Shown: piece after piece, positions 6,391 to 18,284 of the stretch
How positions within the stretch are numbered: position 1 is the stretch's first letter
Layout: every line of letters begins with the position of its first letter
From: Pseudoalteromonas sp. T1lg88
GTDB lineage: Bacteria; Pseudomonadota; Gammaproteobacteria; Enterobacterales; Alteromonadaceae
NCBI RefSeq assembly: GCF_002964765.1
Contig: NZ_PQCF01000026.1
Location: 1 to 39,285, forward strand
Length of the DNA stretch: 39,285 bases
Direction: 5' to 3'
Translations under genes and position numbers: made by a program
Notes under the pieces: generated by a model
The model's database searches: none
What the model was told of the DNA's origin: nothing
The model's input: only the letters and a program-made list of their open reading frames with translations

Positions 6391-7479
6391 ATGAAACCTA
6401 ATATTGCAATTATCGGCGGTGGAATTGCCGGTTTGGCTTTCGCTATTTACTACAAAAAACTCGGAGGACGGGTCGATATTTACGAACGCAGCCCGCTTTC
6501 AGGACGCGAAGGTTTAGGTTTTATCATGCTTGAAAATGGCGTTAAGGCCATGGCCCAACTAGGTTTGGATGAACAAGCCGCCAAGGTGGGTTATCCGGTT
6601 GAGTTATGTAATATCGTCGATGATGAAGGCAATCTGCTGATCGAAGAAACCTTAAAAGGAAGCTACGGGGTAACCCGCAAGGCGTTTTTGGACGTACTGC
6701 TAAATGAAATCCCAGCGGAATGGCTGCATTTCGATCATCAGTTTTCGCATTTTGAATGGCATCAAGACGGCAGCGCCAAGCTGGCTTGTTTTACCAATGG
6801 TGAGAAAATTGCGGCCGATTACTTCCTCGGCTGTGATGGCGGCCGCTCTGCGGTGCGCGCTCAGATCTTCCCAGAAGCAAAACGCTCCGACATCAAGGTG
6901 AAAGAGCTGGTTTCCATCGTCAATAGCCCAGAGCTGGTTCAACTACTCGAAAATAAGTTCGTTAAGTACAAACACCTGGACGGTGGTCTGGCGGTTGGTA
7001 TGGTTCCCGCCGACGAGCAAAGCGTGGTTTGGTTTGTACAGTACGACTGCGAACGTTTCGATATTCTTGACGTCAGTGATAGCGGGAAGCAGCACTTCGC
7101 CGAACGCCTAGTGGGCCAGTGGCCTGACCCGATAAAGGCGCTGATTAAATTAACCGACTTTTCCCAATCCCATATTTGGAATACCTGTTACCTGCTGCCG
7201 CTGGAGCGCTTCCACAAACACAATGTGGTGCTGCTAGGTGATGCCGCCCATGCCCTGCTGCCCTTTACCAGCCAAGGCGTAAACTCAGCCATTGAAGATG
7301 CCATCGAACTGGCAAAGATTTTTGAGTCAAGCGTCGCTGGTTTTGATGTCACCGCACTGGAGCACTTCTCCGTGATGCGCAAAAGCGTTGTTGCCAACTA
7401 TCTGAACCAGGGGCTAGCCTTGCAGCAGGAGTTTTTAGCGCCGCATCATCACGAACAAAAAATCCCATTCGCTTTTTAA
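6391..7479 (+). CDS. FAD-dependent aromatic hydroxylase-type monooxygenase (group A)
   Basis: A 362-residue group A flavoprotein monooxygenase. The dinucleotide-binding motif IIGGGIAGLA is at residues 8-17, the DG motif (GCDGGRSAVR) sits mid-protein, and the GD motif (LLGDAAHALLPFTSQGVN) with the ribityl-binding helix follows. Such enzymes use NAD(P)H and O2 to hydroxylate aromatic or heteroaromatic rings. The ATG at 6391 was chosen because GGAGGG lies 3-8 nt upstream; an in-frame GTG at 6373 precedes the ribosome binding site. It is the first gene of a three-gene operon divergent from the LysR regulator. The substrate is unknown. Confidence 0.9.
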   Translation: MKPNIAIIGGGIAGLAFAIYYKKLGGRVDIYERSPLSGREGLGFIMLENGVKAMAQLGLDEQAAKVGYPVELCNIVDDEGNLLIEETLKGSYGVTRKAFLDVLLNEIPAEWLHFDHQFSHFEWHQDGSAKLACFTNGEKIAADYFLGCDGGRSAVRAQIFPEAKRSDIKVKELVSIVNSPELVQLLENKFVKYKHLDGGLAVGMVPADEQSVVWFVQYDCERFDILDVSDSGKQHFAERLVGQWPDPIKALIKLTDFSQSHIWNTCYLLPLERFHKHNVVLLGDAAHALLPFTSQGVNSAIEDAIELAKIFESSVAGFDVTALEHFSVMRKSVVANYLNQGLALQQEFLAPHHHEQKIPFAF

Positions 7480-7494
7480 ATTGGAGTTAAATTG

Positions 7495-8685
7495 ATGACC
7501 ACCTCATTATTTGCACATGACCAGGTGCCCTTGGAGACCTTGCGAACTCGGGCTTACAACTTTCGCTGGGCGGAAACCGATGCCGATATCATTCCCCTAA
7601 CCGCCGCCGATCCGGACTTTGCGGTAGCAAAGGAAATTCGCCAGGCAATTGCCGATTACGCTCAAAGCGGTGTGTTCTCTTATGGACCGCACCTGGGGTT
7701 GCCCGAATTTAAAAACGAATTAGCCAATGCCCTAGCAATGCGCAAAGACTACCGCCTTAACCCGGAATTGATCTTGCCCATAGACAGCGCCGCCAGTGGC
7801 ATGTATGCAACAGCGCGTTTTTGTCTGGAACCAGGTGATGAAGCCATTATTTTTGACCCGGTTGACTTCCTCTTCGAACAGTCAGTGCTGGCTGCCGGTG
7901 GTAAGGTGATCCGTTGTCCATACGATAAAGACACAGGTCGTTTTAAACTTGAATTGCTACCAGAGCTTGTGAGCGAGAAAACCCGTCTTATCGGTGTGTG
8001 TAACCCACATAACCCGCTAGGCAAAATTATTCCTTTGGAAGATCTAAAGACCATAGCCGAGTTTGCCAACCAGCACATGCTGTGGATCATGAACGATGAG
8101 ATTTGGTCGGATATCATCTACCCGGAAAAACAGTTTACCAGCTTCCATCACCTGGCTCCTGAGCTGTGTGAGCGCGTGATCACCGTCTATGGTTTCTCTA
8201 AAGCCTTTGGTCTAGCCGGTCTGCGTGTTGGTGCCGTAATTTCACCAAGCGCCGAAGTACATCAAAAAATTGTCGACGCCGCCTATGTGATGACTACCGC
8301 CGGCGGAGTATCAACCATTTCGCAAGTGGCCGCTACCACGGCACTGACAAGCTGTTGGTATTGGGTGGATGCCTTTATTGAGCACCTAACGGCTCTTCGC
8401 GACCACGCGGTGCAAAGATTAAATGCCATAGAAGGTGTGAGCTGTCAGGCCCCAGAAGCCACCTATTTATTATTTGCCGATATTTCCGCAACCGGCCTGG
8501 AAGCGGAAGAGCTAGTCGAGCACCTGCGCAATTACAAGGTTGCCGTGGTGCCTGGCAATGAACGCTTCTTTGGCCCCGGAGCAAAAGGTCATATACGTAT
8601 TTGCTTTGCCACCAGCATGGACATCTTAGATCAGGGCTTGGATCGTATCGAGGCAGGGATTAATGCATTAAGGAATGAAAAATAA
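7495..8685 (+). CDS. PLP-dependent aminotransferase class I/II, MalY/PatB-like
   Basis: A 396-residue fold-type I PLP enzyme. It shows NPHNPLG (Asn173), NDEIWSDIIY (Asp201), the PLP lysine in VYGFSKAFGLAGLRVG (Lys236) and the carboxylate-binding Arg in GHIRICFA near the C-terminus. DEIWSDIIY and the overall layout recall MalY/PatB cystathionine beta-lyase-like proteins, so either transamination or beta-elimination from a cysteine conjugate is possible. The ATG at 7495 has GGAG 8 nt upstream; a TTG directly before it is less likely. Its stop codon overlaps the start of the next gene (TAATG), implying translational coupling. Confidence 0.88.
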   Translation: MTTSLFAHDQVPLETLRTRAYNFRWAETDADIIPLTAADPDFAVAKEIRQAIADYAQSGVFSYGPHLGLPEFKNELANALAMRKDYRLNPELILPIDSAASGMYATARFCLEPGDEAIIFDPVDFLFEQSVLAAGGKVIRCPYDKDTGRFKLELLPELVSEKTRLIGVCNPHNPLGKIIPLEDLKTIAEFANQHMLWIMNDEIWSDIIYPEKQFTSFHHLAPELCERVITVYGFSKAFGLAGLRVGAVISPSAEVHQKIVDAAYVMTTAGGVSTISQVAATTALTSCWYWVDAFIEHLTALRDHAVQRLNAIEGVSCQAPEATYLLFADISATGLEAEELVEHLRNYKVAVVPGNERFFGPGAKGHIRICFATSMDILDQGLDRIEAGINALRNEK

Positions 8686-9563
8686 TGGAATGTGATGCAG
8701 ATATTGGCTGTGTAATGCCGAATTATGACAGCAAAAAGGACATAGAGACCAAGGCGACGCAGACGGAGCAAGTGCATCTTGTCTTCGTCACCGACCCTAT
8801 TTGTTCTCACTGCTGGGCCTTAGAGCCGGTTTGGCGCCGCCTCAAGTTAAACTACCAGGTTAACGAGCGCTATATTCACGGTGGCCTGTTGCCGGGCTGG
8901 GAAAACTTTGGCGATCCAGGTAATGGTATCGCCAAGCCCACGGATGTAATCGGCCATTGGCAACAGGTAGCCCAGCACTATCAGCAGCCCATAGACCCAT
9001 CGATGTGGGCCAAGGATCCAATAAGCAACTCTTATATTCTCTGTCGAGCGGCTATTGCCGTGCGTTTATTGGCCCCCAATCTGGAATCGGCCTTTGTGCG
9101 CCTAATGCGTGAACGTATCTTTCTCTACGCCGAGAATATGGCCAAGGATGAAGCACTTTTAGAACTGGTTACCTTGATGGGCATGGATGCACAAGCATTT
9201 GCCGCCTTGCTACATTCTGAACAGGTGCTGGCGATATTTAATGCCGAGCAACAGGAAATGATGCAGCTGGGTGCCCGTGGCTTCCCATCCCTTATTTTTA
9301 ACGGTGATAACGCCTTTAGACTGGCCGGCTCACAGCCGTATCAAAATCTAGAGCGAGCCCTGGTGCTTATGGGAGCGGCGCAGCCGAAACGCCGCCATTT
9401 AACGGTGCAGCAAAAACTGACCGCCTACCCAAGCTGGACGCTACGTGAAGCCTGTGAAGTGTTGCAGGTAAGCCCTGAGGAAGCCCGTATAGAACTGTAT
9501 CAATTCGGTTTTATCGAAAGTCAGATTGCCGGTGGCAGCTTCTGGTACCAAGCAGCGCCTTAG
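8685..9563 (+). CDS. DsbA/FrnE-like thioredoxin-fold oxidoreductase
   Basis: A 292-residue protein with a thioredoxin-fold active site TDPICSHCWALEP (CSHC at residues 40-43) and a cis-proline segment GARGFPSL. The layout matches DsbA-family FrnE/YjbH-like proteins. There is no signal peptide, so it is probably cytoplasmic. The C-terminal segment after about residue 230 (HLTVQQKLTAYPSWTLREAC) resembles a small helical, possibly DNA-binding-like, add-on of unknown role. FrnE-like proteins occur in some secondary-metabolite clusters and in thiol handling. Translation is coupled to the aminotransferase by a 1-nt overlap. Function in this operon is unknown. Confidence 0.8.
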   Translation: MECDADIGCVMPNYDSKKDIETKATQTEQVHLVFVTDPICSHCWALEPVWRRLKLNYQVNERYIHGGLLPGWENFGDPGNGIAKPTDVIGHWQQVAQHYQQPIDPSMWAKDPISNSYILCRAAIAVRLLAPNLESAFVRLMRERIFLYAENMAKDEALLELVTLMGMDAQAFAALLHSEQVLAIFNAEQQEMMQLGARGFPSLIFNGDNAFRLAGSQPYQNLERALVLMGAAQPKRRHLTVQQKLTAYPSWTLREACEVLQVSPEEARIELYQFGFIESQIAGGSFWYQAAP

Positions 9564-9583
9564 ACGCTCTCTATTTATGTGCG

Positions 9584-9620
9584 GGCATTAGGTGAATACT
9601 CTCCCTATTCACTTAGTGCC
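9584..9620 (+). other. 15-bp RNA hairpin at the 3' end of the monooxygenase operon
   Basis: GGCATTAGGTGAATA (9584-9598) pairs with TATTCACTTAGTGCC (9606-9620) over 15 bp with two G-U pairs and a 7-nt loop. On the minus strand the wobbles become mismatches, so the structure favours the plus-strand transcript that ends here. No U-tract follows. It may stabilise the 3' end or assist rho-dependent termination. Confidence 0.55.
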
Positions 9621-10114
9621 TATGCACATTCTCCATATTCTAGCTTTACCTTGTCAGCGGCAATAGCATCAGCAAGCACCGAGCTCATATAGGCATGTAG
9701 GCTATCTGTGGTGCCAACAACGCTAAGGCGATATTCCGTCTCCTCGGCTGTAATCTCAATGCCATGCTGCCACACTTGTACCGACGAAATCCTGTCTATG
9801 GGCAGGTATTGCCAAGGACCATGGAAGTCAAAAAAGCCCGCCAGTGAACAAACCTTTAAGTGCCCCTGCTCGCGTTGCACAAAACGGCTCAGAGGATTGC
9901 GGGCGATAAACCAGGGCGTCAGGCGATACAGGCAGGATGCCAGCGCGACAGAATAGGCCAGCATCAAGGTCAGGCGTACAAGTGGCCAAGGCGCAGCCAA
10001 TAACAGCAAAATAGCCACAAATGGCAAAGCCACCAGGGTGAACTTGGCCAGGGTTTTATCTACGGTGCGTAGCGAACTCGCGCTGAACACCCTAGTTGTC
10101 CTTACCTTTTGCAT
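9620..10114 (-). CDS. Small two-helix membrane protein of unknown function
   Basis: A protein of about 164 residues that I do not recognise. Two adjacent hydrophobic segments near residues 22-63 (LVALPFVAILLLLAAPWPLV and LTLMLAYSVALASCLYRLTP) are followed by a soluble domain of about 100 residues with a PH-like feel (YLPIDRISSVQVWQHGIEIT). I chose the ATG ending at 10114, which overlaps the end of the upstream DUF2919 gene by 23 nt; a GTG 24 nt later directly after that stop is an alternative. Same strand and direction as DUF2919 and DUF3392, so probably one operon. Confidence 0.65.
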   Translation of the reverse strand: MQKVRTTRVFSASSLRTVDKTLAKFTLVALPFVAILLLLAAPWPLVRLTLMLAYSVALASCLYRLTPWFIARNPLSRFVQREQGHLKVCSLAGFFDFHGPWQYLPIDRISSVQVWQHGIEITAEETEYRLSVVGTTDSLHAYMSSVLADAIAADKVKLEYGECA

Positions 10115-10595
10115 CGCTTTTCTTGCTCTCCAGCTCATCCGGCCAATCGGCAAAAAACACCCGCAAATAGCGGCTGCGCATTAAATACAGCAGGATCCAG
10201 GCCACCGCCACCGCTTGCACGGCAATATACAAGGAAAATCTATAGTACTGTTGTGAGGCCTGTAAAATAAGCCAGGCCAAATCCAGCATGGCGCAGAGCA
10301 CTAATGGCCAGCGCATATGCCGCCACAGGGATTTTAACCTCAAACTGCTACCGGGACGACGCAAGGAGTACACGGTGGCTGGCAAAATGGCGATAGCAGC
10401 TATGGCCAAGGCGACAAAAAAATCCTGCTTTTGCCGATACACCAGGGCCACCAAATCAAGCTCAGGGCGTCGCGATATAGCGGCAAAGGCCCAGATAAGA
10501 TAAGGGCGCAGCAAGATGATAAGCGCCAGGGTAAAGCCTATCGGGGTACGATAGGCGCCATGCTTATCCCAATATTCAGGACCATAATGTTTCAC
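10092..10595 (-). CDS. DUF2919 (YfeZ-like) inner-membrane protein
   Basis: A 167-residue membrane protein with about four hydrophobic segments, beginning VKHYGPEYWDKHGAYRTP, the typical DUF2919/YfeZ opening. The GTG start at 10595 is chosen because it overlaps the stop of the DUF3392 gene (GTGA) and has AGGAAG 8 nt upstream. The family has no established function. Confidence 0.82.
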   Translation of the reverse strand: MKHYGPEYWDKHGAYRTPIGFTLALIILLRPYLIWAFAAISRRPELDLVALVYRQKQDFFVALAIAAIAILPATVYSLRRPGSSLRLKSLWRHMRWPLVLCAMLDLAWLILQASQQYYRFSLYIAVQAVAVAWILLYLMRSRYLRVFFADWPDELESKKSDAKGKDN

Positions 10596-10936
10596 AGCTG
10601 AGACTTCCTGTCCGCTAAAACCCCCACCAGGATAAAGGCGGCGAATACGGTCAGCGGCAAATAGGTGCTGCCGAAAAACATCAGGGCCTTGGCCATAAAG
10701 GGGCTCACCCACAGGGTTAAAACTCCTAAACCAAAGGCACTCACCAGCACAAAGGCTAAGGTGCGCAGTAAAAAGTGCTTACCGGCCACCAGCTTTTTAA
10801 CGCTTTTGATCACATCCCCGGCATACAGACCGATAATACAGACCACAAACACCAAGGCAATATCGCCTAGATAAGGTGACAGCCACTGGCCAAAACGCGC
10901 TAAGCCCGACTCCAGCCAGGCGATAAAGTCATTCAT
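10592..10936 (-). CDS. DUF3392 small membrane protein
   Basis: A 114-residue protein with three hydrophobic segments (IALVFVVCIIGLYAGDVI, TLAFVLVSAFGLGVLTLWV and YLPLTVFAAFILVGVL), consistent with the DUF3392 family of gammaproteobacteria. It starts 3 nt after the ligA stop and its own stop overlaps the next gene, so it is probably co-transcribed and translationally coupled with ligA and DUF2919. Function unknown. Confidence 0.8.
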   Translation of the reverse strand: MNDFIAWLESGLARFGQWLSPYLGDIALVFVVCIIGLYAGDVIKSVKKLVAGKHFLLRTLAFVLVSAFGLGVLTLWVSPFMAKALMFFGSTYLPLTVFAAFILVGVLADRKSQL

Positions 10937-10939
10937 GGC

Positions 10940-13884
<2,945 letters not shown>

Positions 13885-13913
13885 CCCCTCACCTTTATTC
13901 TTAGTTTGTTCAA

Positions 13914-16900
13914 TTAACTGGCTTGAGCCATTTCCATTGCTTGCTCAATATCCACTGCCACCATACGTGACACTCCAGGTTCCGCCATAGTGACGCCGGT
14001 CAGGCGCCCTGCCATTTCCATGGCTATTTTATTATGGCTTATGTACACAAATTGCACGGTTTGCGACATTTCTTCAACCAAACGGCAAAAACGACCGACA
14101 TTGGCATCATCTAACGGCGCATCAACCTCGTCAAGCATACAAAATGGTGCTGGATTGAGCCTGAATATCGAAAACACCAATGATAATGCGGTCAGCGCTT
14201 TTTCTCCACCACTTAACAAATGGATTGTGGAATTTTTCTTACCGGGCGGTCTGGCCATAATCGCTACCCCACTTTCAAGCAGGTCATCGCTGGTCAATTC
14301 CAAGTAGGCCGAGCCGCCACCAAAGACCTTGGGAAACAGCTCTTGCAAGTCCATATTGATCTGCTCAAAGGTGGCCTTAAACTGGGCCTTGGTCTGGCGG
14401 TCGATTTTGGCTATGGCCGCTTCCAGCGTGTCCATCGCCTTGGTGAGATCTTCTAATTGCTCATCCAAATACTGCTTGCGCTCCTTGGCACTGGCAAACT
14501 CATCGATGGCCGCCAGGTTCACTGCGCCCAAATCGCTGATTTGCTTATCCAGGGTCGTGAGCTGCGCCTGCCAGCGTCCGGCTTGCGCATCTTGTGGCAA
14601 GGTTTCCAGCACGGCTTTTAAGCTGGTATTGAGCTCTTCTAGGGGAGCCAAGGCCTGTTGTGCCTTTAAGGTCAGGGTTTGCTCTGCCAACAGAGCCTGC
14701 TGGATCTGCTCTTGCAATTGCTCCCTTTGCTGCTCGCCCTGTGCCAGCTTATCTTTATTTCTCTGCAATTCGCTTTGCGCCTGCTCAAGACGCTGTTGTA
14801 GGGCCAATTGCTCCTCACTCAGCTGCTCTTTTTGCTCCAGCAAGTGAGCGATTTGCTCTTCCTGCAGGGCGATGGGTTCGGCCACTTCCTGCTGCTCGGC
14901 TTCAGCCTCGGCTAATTGCTCACGGGATTGCTGCAGCGAGCGTTCAATATTTTGCAGCTTGCTGCGACTTAACATCAGCTCACTTTGCAGTCGCTCTGTG
15001 CTAATTTGTGCCTCGTTCACCTGAGCTTGCAGCTCTTGAACACGCAACTGAGCCTGCTTCAATGCCTGCTGAGCTTGCTCAAACTGGCGGCGCTCTTGGA
15101 GTGAATTGTGCTCGGCCTGTTCTAAGCTTTCCTCAGCTTGCTCAATACGCGCCTGCTGTTGTTCAAGCGTCAATTGTGCCGTTTCAATTTGCTCGCTCAG
15201 GATTTGCTCTTGAGATTGCAAACGCTCAAGTTCCTGTTGCCATACCTGGGCCTGCTCTTTAAGGAGCTCCTGGCGGGTTTGCATACTGGCGTAAGATTTA
15301 GAATGCTCGTGAACTTCTTGCTTGGTCTGTTCCAGCGATACTTTAAGCGTTTCCCGCTCGCCGTTGAGCTGCTGCAACTCTTTTTCTATGGCCGGTAATT
15401 TATCCCGGCGCTGCTCTAAGGCAGTCTCTAATTCATTGAGCTGCTGGCGCTGGGCAAGCACTCCGACTTGCTCGCTGTTAGCCTGCAAATACCAGTGGCG
15501 ACCATGCAGATGGGCGTTTTCATCAACCACTGCCAACCAGCTTGGGTCGTCCAACACCCGGATATCGCCCTTGGCGTCAAAGGCGATGCGATGCAACAGA
15601 TCCGGGTAGTGGCCGGACTGAATAAACTGGGCGACCGAGCGATGGGGCGCTTTATCGTTTTGCGGCGTTAACCAGCTGCCACTTTTATCAGCCATCACCT
15701 GCAAATGGCGCAGTTGCATCAAGGCGGCTTCTATTATCTGCTCATAACCCTTTTGCACCTCAAGCTGGAATAAAACGCCCTTGCCCTGCTCAGCCTCTTC
15801 ATCCTGTAACAGGGAGGCAATGGCATCACGTTTGGCGCCCAGCTCCTGCATTCGTCGCAGTATGCCTTGATGCTCCTCGCTGGCGTGACTCAACTCTTCA
15901 TCATTGGCGTGTATGGCCTGCTCAAGTTTTAGCTGCGCACTTTTTGCCTTGGCCAGGCGCTCGGTCAACGCCTTGCTTTGCTGCTCGCTGTCGTTAACTT
16001 GCTGGGAAAGAGAGGTATCCTGATGCCTGCTCAGGGCCGCACCATTGTCTTGTGCCTGCTGCTGCAAGGCCTGCAGCTTGACGGCAGCGCCTTGGTGCTC
16101 GTGGCGGCATTGCTGCAACTGTTGCTGACTTTGAAATAAAAGCTCGCGCTGTTGATGCTGTTGCTCTTGCAACTGTGCAAACGCTTCATCAGCCTCATCA
16201 CGCACCGCCTGGCATTCGAGCATGGCTTCTTGTAACTGTTCACTTAGCAGCTGCTGCTGCTCACATCGCTCCTGATGCTGGGCCACAAACTCATTTTGCT
16301 GGCACTGGGCCTCAAGGAGCTGCGCCTGTTGTTGCTGGTTTTGCGCTATGCTGGTTTGCAACTGGTGGGCCCGTTGCTTGGCATGAATTTGTTGCTGCTC
16401 CAAACGCGCCAACTGATTGTCGGTTTGAAATATTTGCTGCTGGTTATGGTTTAGCGCCGCGCTGGTATCATCCAACTGCTGTTGATAGGCGCTCAGCACG
16501 TCCTGCTCACCGCGATGAGCATCCTTAAAAAATGCCAGTTGCTCTTTTAGCTCGGCGAGTTGTTCGGACTGTTGCAGTTGTTGTTGGTGCAGTTTTTGCC
16601 ATTTAAGTACCGCCAGCTCGCCCTTATAGCGGCGCTGCTGGGCTTTGAGTTCACGATAACTGCTGGCTTGCTGGGCCTGATGCTCTAGCTTATCGAGCTG
16701 ACTTTGCAGCTCGGCGCGTACATCAAGCAGACGCTCAAGATTTTCCTTGGTGTTGCGAATACGAGTTTGTGTCTCGCGGCGACGCTCCTTGTATTTGGAC
16801 ACGCCGGCGGCTTCTTCGATAAAGACCCTGAGTTCCAGTGGCTTACTTTCGATCAGCCGGGAGATCATGCCCTGTTCGATAATGGCATAGCTACGCGGCC

Positions 16901-17309
16901 CAAGGCCGGTGCCTAAGAAGATATCGGTAATATCGCGTTTGCGGCACTTACTGCCATTGAGGTAATAAAGGGACTGGCCGTCGCGGGTCACCACGCGCTT
17001 AATAGCCACCTGATTTCGCGCCGCCAGTGTGCCGGGTAAGCGCCCGAGGGTGTTATCAAACACCAGCTCCACCGAGGCTTGGGAAACAGGTTTACGGGTT
17101 GCTGCACCATTAAAAATAACGTCCGTCATAGCATCGCCACGGAGGTTTTTGGCCGAGCTTTCACCGAGCACCCAGCGTACCGCATCAATAACGTTAGATT
17201 TGCCACAGCCATTTGGCCCCACCACACAGGTCATGGGGTCGGGAAATGGGATCTTGGTGGCATCAACGAAGGACTTAAAACCCGCCAGTTTTATGCTGCT
17301 TAAGCGCAT
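13914..17309 (-). CDS. smc: Chromosome segregation protein SMC
   Basis: SMC is the ATPase of the SMC-ScpAB condensin complex. The 1131-residue protein has a Walker A motif GPNGCGKS (residues 31-38), long glutamine-rich coiled-coil arms, a divergent hinge around residues 510-630, a C-terminal signature LLSGGEKALTALSL (from about residue 1031) and Walker B FCMLDEVDAPLDD. It replaces MukB of the enterics. It leads the smc-zipA unit. The hinge lacks the clear glycine-rich dimerisation motif of Bacillus SMC, as is common in gammaproteobacterial SMCs. Confidence 0.97.
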   Translation of the reverse strand: MRLSSIKLAGFKSFVDATKIPFPDPMTCVVGPNGCGKSNVIDAVRWVLGESSAKNLRGDAMTDVIFNGAATRKPVSQASVELVFDNTLGRLPGTLAARNQVAIKRVVTRDGQSLYYLNGSKCRKRDITDIFLGTGLGPRSYAIIEQGMISRLIESKPLELRVFIEEAAGVSKYKERRRETQTRIRNTKENLERLLDVRAELQSQLDKLEHQAQQASSYRELKAQQRRYKGELAVLKWQKLHQQQLQQSEQLAELKEQLAFFKDAHRGEQDVLSAYQQQLDDTSAALNHNQQQIFQTDNQLARLEQQQIHAKQRAHQLQTSIAQNQQQQAQLLEAQCQQNEFVAQHQERCEQQQLLSEQLQEAMLECQAVRDEADEAFAQLQEQQHQQRELLFQSQQQLQQCRHEHQGAAVKLQALQQQAQDNGAALSRHQDTSLSQQVNDSEQQSKALTERLAKAKSAQLKLEQAIHANDEELSHASEEHQGILRRMQELGAKRDAIASLLQDEEAEQGKGVLFQLEVQKGYEQIIEAALMQLRHLQVMADKSGSWLTPQNDKAPHRSVAQFIQSGHYPDLLHRIAFDAKGDIRVLDDPSWLAVVDENAHLHGRHWYLQANSEQVGVLAQRQQLNELETALEQRRDKLPAIEKELQQLNGERETLKVSLEQTKQEVHEHSKSYASMQTRQELLKEQAQVWQQELERLQSQEQILSEQIETAQLTLEQQQARIEQAEESLEQAEHNSLQERRQFEQAQQALKQAQLRVQELQAQVNEAQISTERLQSELMLSRSKLQNIERSLQQSREQLAEAEAEQQEVAEPIALQEEQIAHLLEQKEQLSEEQLALQQRLEQAQSELQRNKDKLAQGEQQREQLQEQIQQALLAEQTLTLKAQQALAPLEELNTSLKAVLETLPQDAQAGRWQAQLTTLDKQISDLGAVNLAAIDEFASAKERKQYLDEQLEDLTKAMDTLEAAIAKIDRQTKAQFKATFEQINMDLQELFPKVFGGGSAYLELTSDDLLESGVAIMARPPGKKNSTIHLLSGGEKALTALSLVFSIFRLNPAPFCMLDEVDAPLDDANVGRFCRLVEEMSQTVQFVYISHNKIAMEMAGRLTGVTMAEPGVSRMVAVDIEQAMEMAQAS

Positions 17310-17377
17310 TACGCCTCATTATTCTAGTTGTTATTCTAGTTATTATTGGTTGCAACATCTGCCTTAGCGCTAGGCAC

Positions 17378-18121
17378 TTAACCGTGACAACGCTTTATAT
17401 TATCTAAAATAATGCCACTGGCAATAGCCACATTTAAGGATTCGGCGCCACCATAGCCGGCAATAGTGATACGCTCGCTGACATGCTCCGCCACCGCATC
17501 ACTGATACCGTGAGATTCACTGCCCATCACCAAGATGCCTTGCCCGCCAAAGTCGGTGTGATGCAGGTTTTGTCCACCTAAGAAAGCGCCGTAAACCGGC
17601 TTATCACAGCTTTCCAGGTAGGCGGGCAAATCGACTTGATGGCATGACACCCGGGTAAAGGAGCCCATGGTGGCACTGATCACCTTGGGGTTATAAGGAT
17701 CGGCGCAATTGGCCGACAACAAGACCTGTTTAAAACCGTACCAGTCCGCCAAACGAATGATGGTGCCGAGATTGCCCGGATCGCTGACGCCGTCTAGGGC
17801 TATTTGCCAAGGAGTATGCTCGATTTCCACCTGAGCCATGGGGGCCACGGCAATGGCATCGTTATTAGTAACCAGGGTGCTGACCTTAGATAAGGCCGCT
17901 TCATCGCTGTGATGCACATCCTTACCACTTAAACGGCTTTCAATCAGTTGTTTATGGGCCGCGCAGAACTCATCGCTGGCAAATAGTTCGGTGATGCCAT
18001 GCTCGCTTTGCAATAGCTCAAGCACATTTTTAGTGCCTTGAACTAAAAATGCTTGCTGCTGTTTACGGTATTTCTTTTGACCTAATTGACGCAGGTGCTT
18101 TTGCTGATTTTTTGAAAGCAT
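17378..18121 (-). CDS. SpoU/TrmH-family RNA 2'-O-methyltransferase
   Basis: A 247-residue knotted methyltransferase. Motif 1 is DPGNLGTIIRLADWYG, motif 2 GILVMGSESHGIS and motif 3 GGAESLNVAIASGIIL; together they build the SAM-binding trefoil knot. The N-terminal part (KYRKQQQAFLVQGTKNVLEL) is the substrate-binding domain of RlmB/YsgA-type enzymes. It probably methylates rRNA or tRNA ribose; the exact site cannot be assigned. It is 68 nt upstream of smc on the same strand. Confidence 0.9.
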   Translation of the reverse strand: MLSKNQQKHLRQLGQKKYRKQQQAFLVQGTKNVLELLQSEHGITELFASDEFCAAHKQLIESRLSGKDVHHSDEAALSKVSTLVTNNDAIAVAPMAQVEIEHTPWQIALDGVSDPGNLGTIIRLADWYGFKQVLLSANCADPYNPKVISATMGSFTRVSCHQVDLPAYLESCDKPVYGAFLGGQNLHHTDFGGQGILVMGSESHGISDAVAEHVSERITIAGYGGAESLNVAIASGIILDNIKRCHG

Positions 18122-18284
18122 AGGGCATGGCCTTGGCTAATAACTAAGGAGGACCGACCTATTATACACATGCTTTGCCCCATTGCAGAGAGTAAAAGCA
18201 GGTTAAGCCCTTGCATCTGTTGCATTATTCGAAACTTAACGCTAAATTAATGAGCTGCGTTTTAACCGCCAAAAAGACTAAAAA

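Noticed and set aside
15430..15820. Divergent SMC hinge as a novel domain
   Set aside because: Degenerate hinge sequences are common in gammaproteobacterial SMC proteins, and both ATPase halves are intact.
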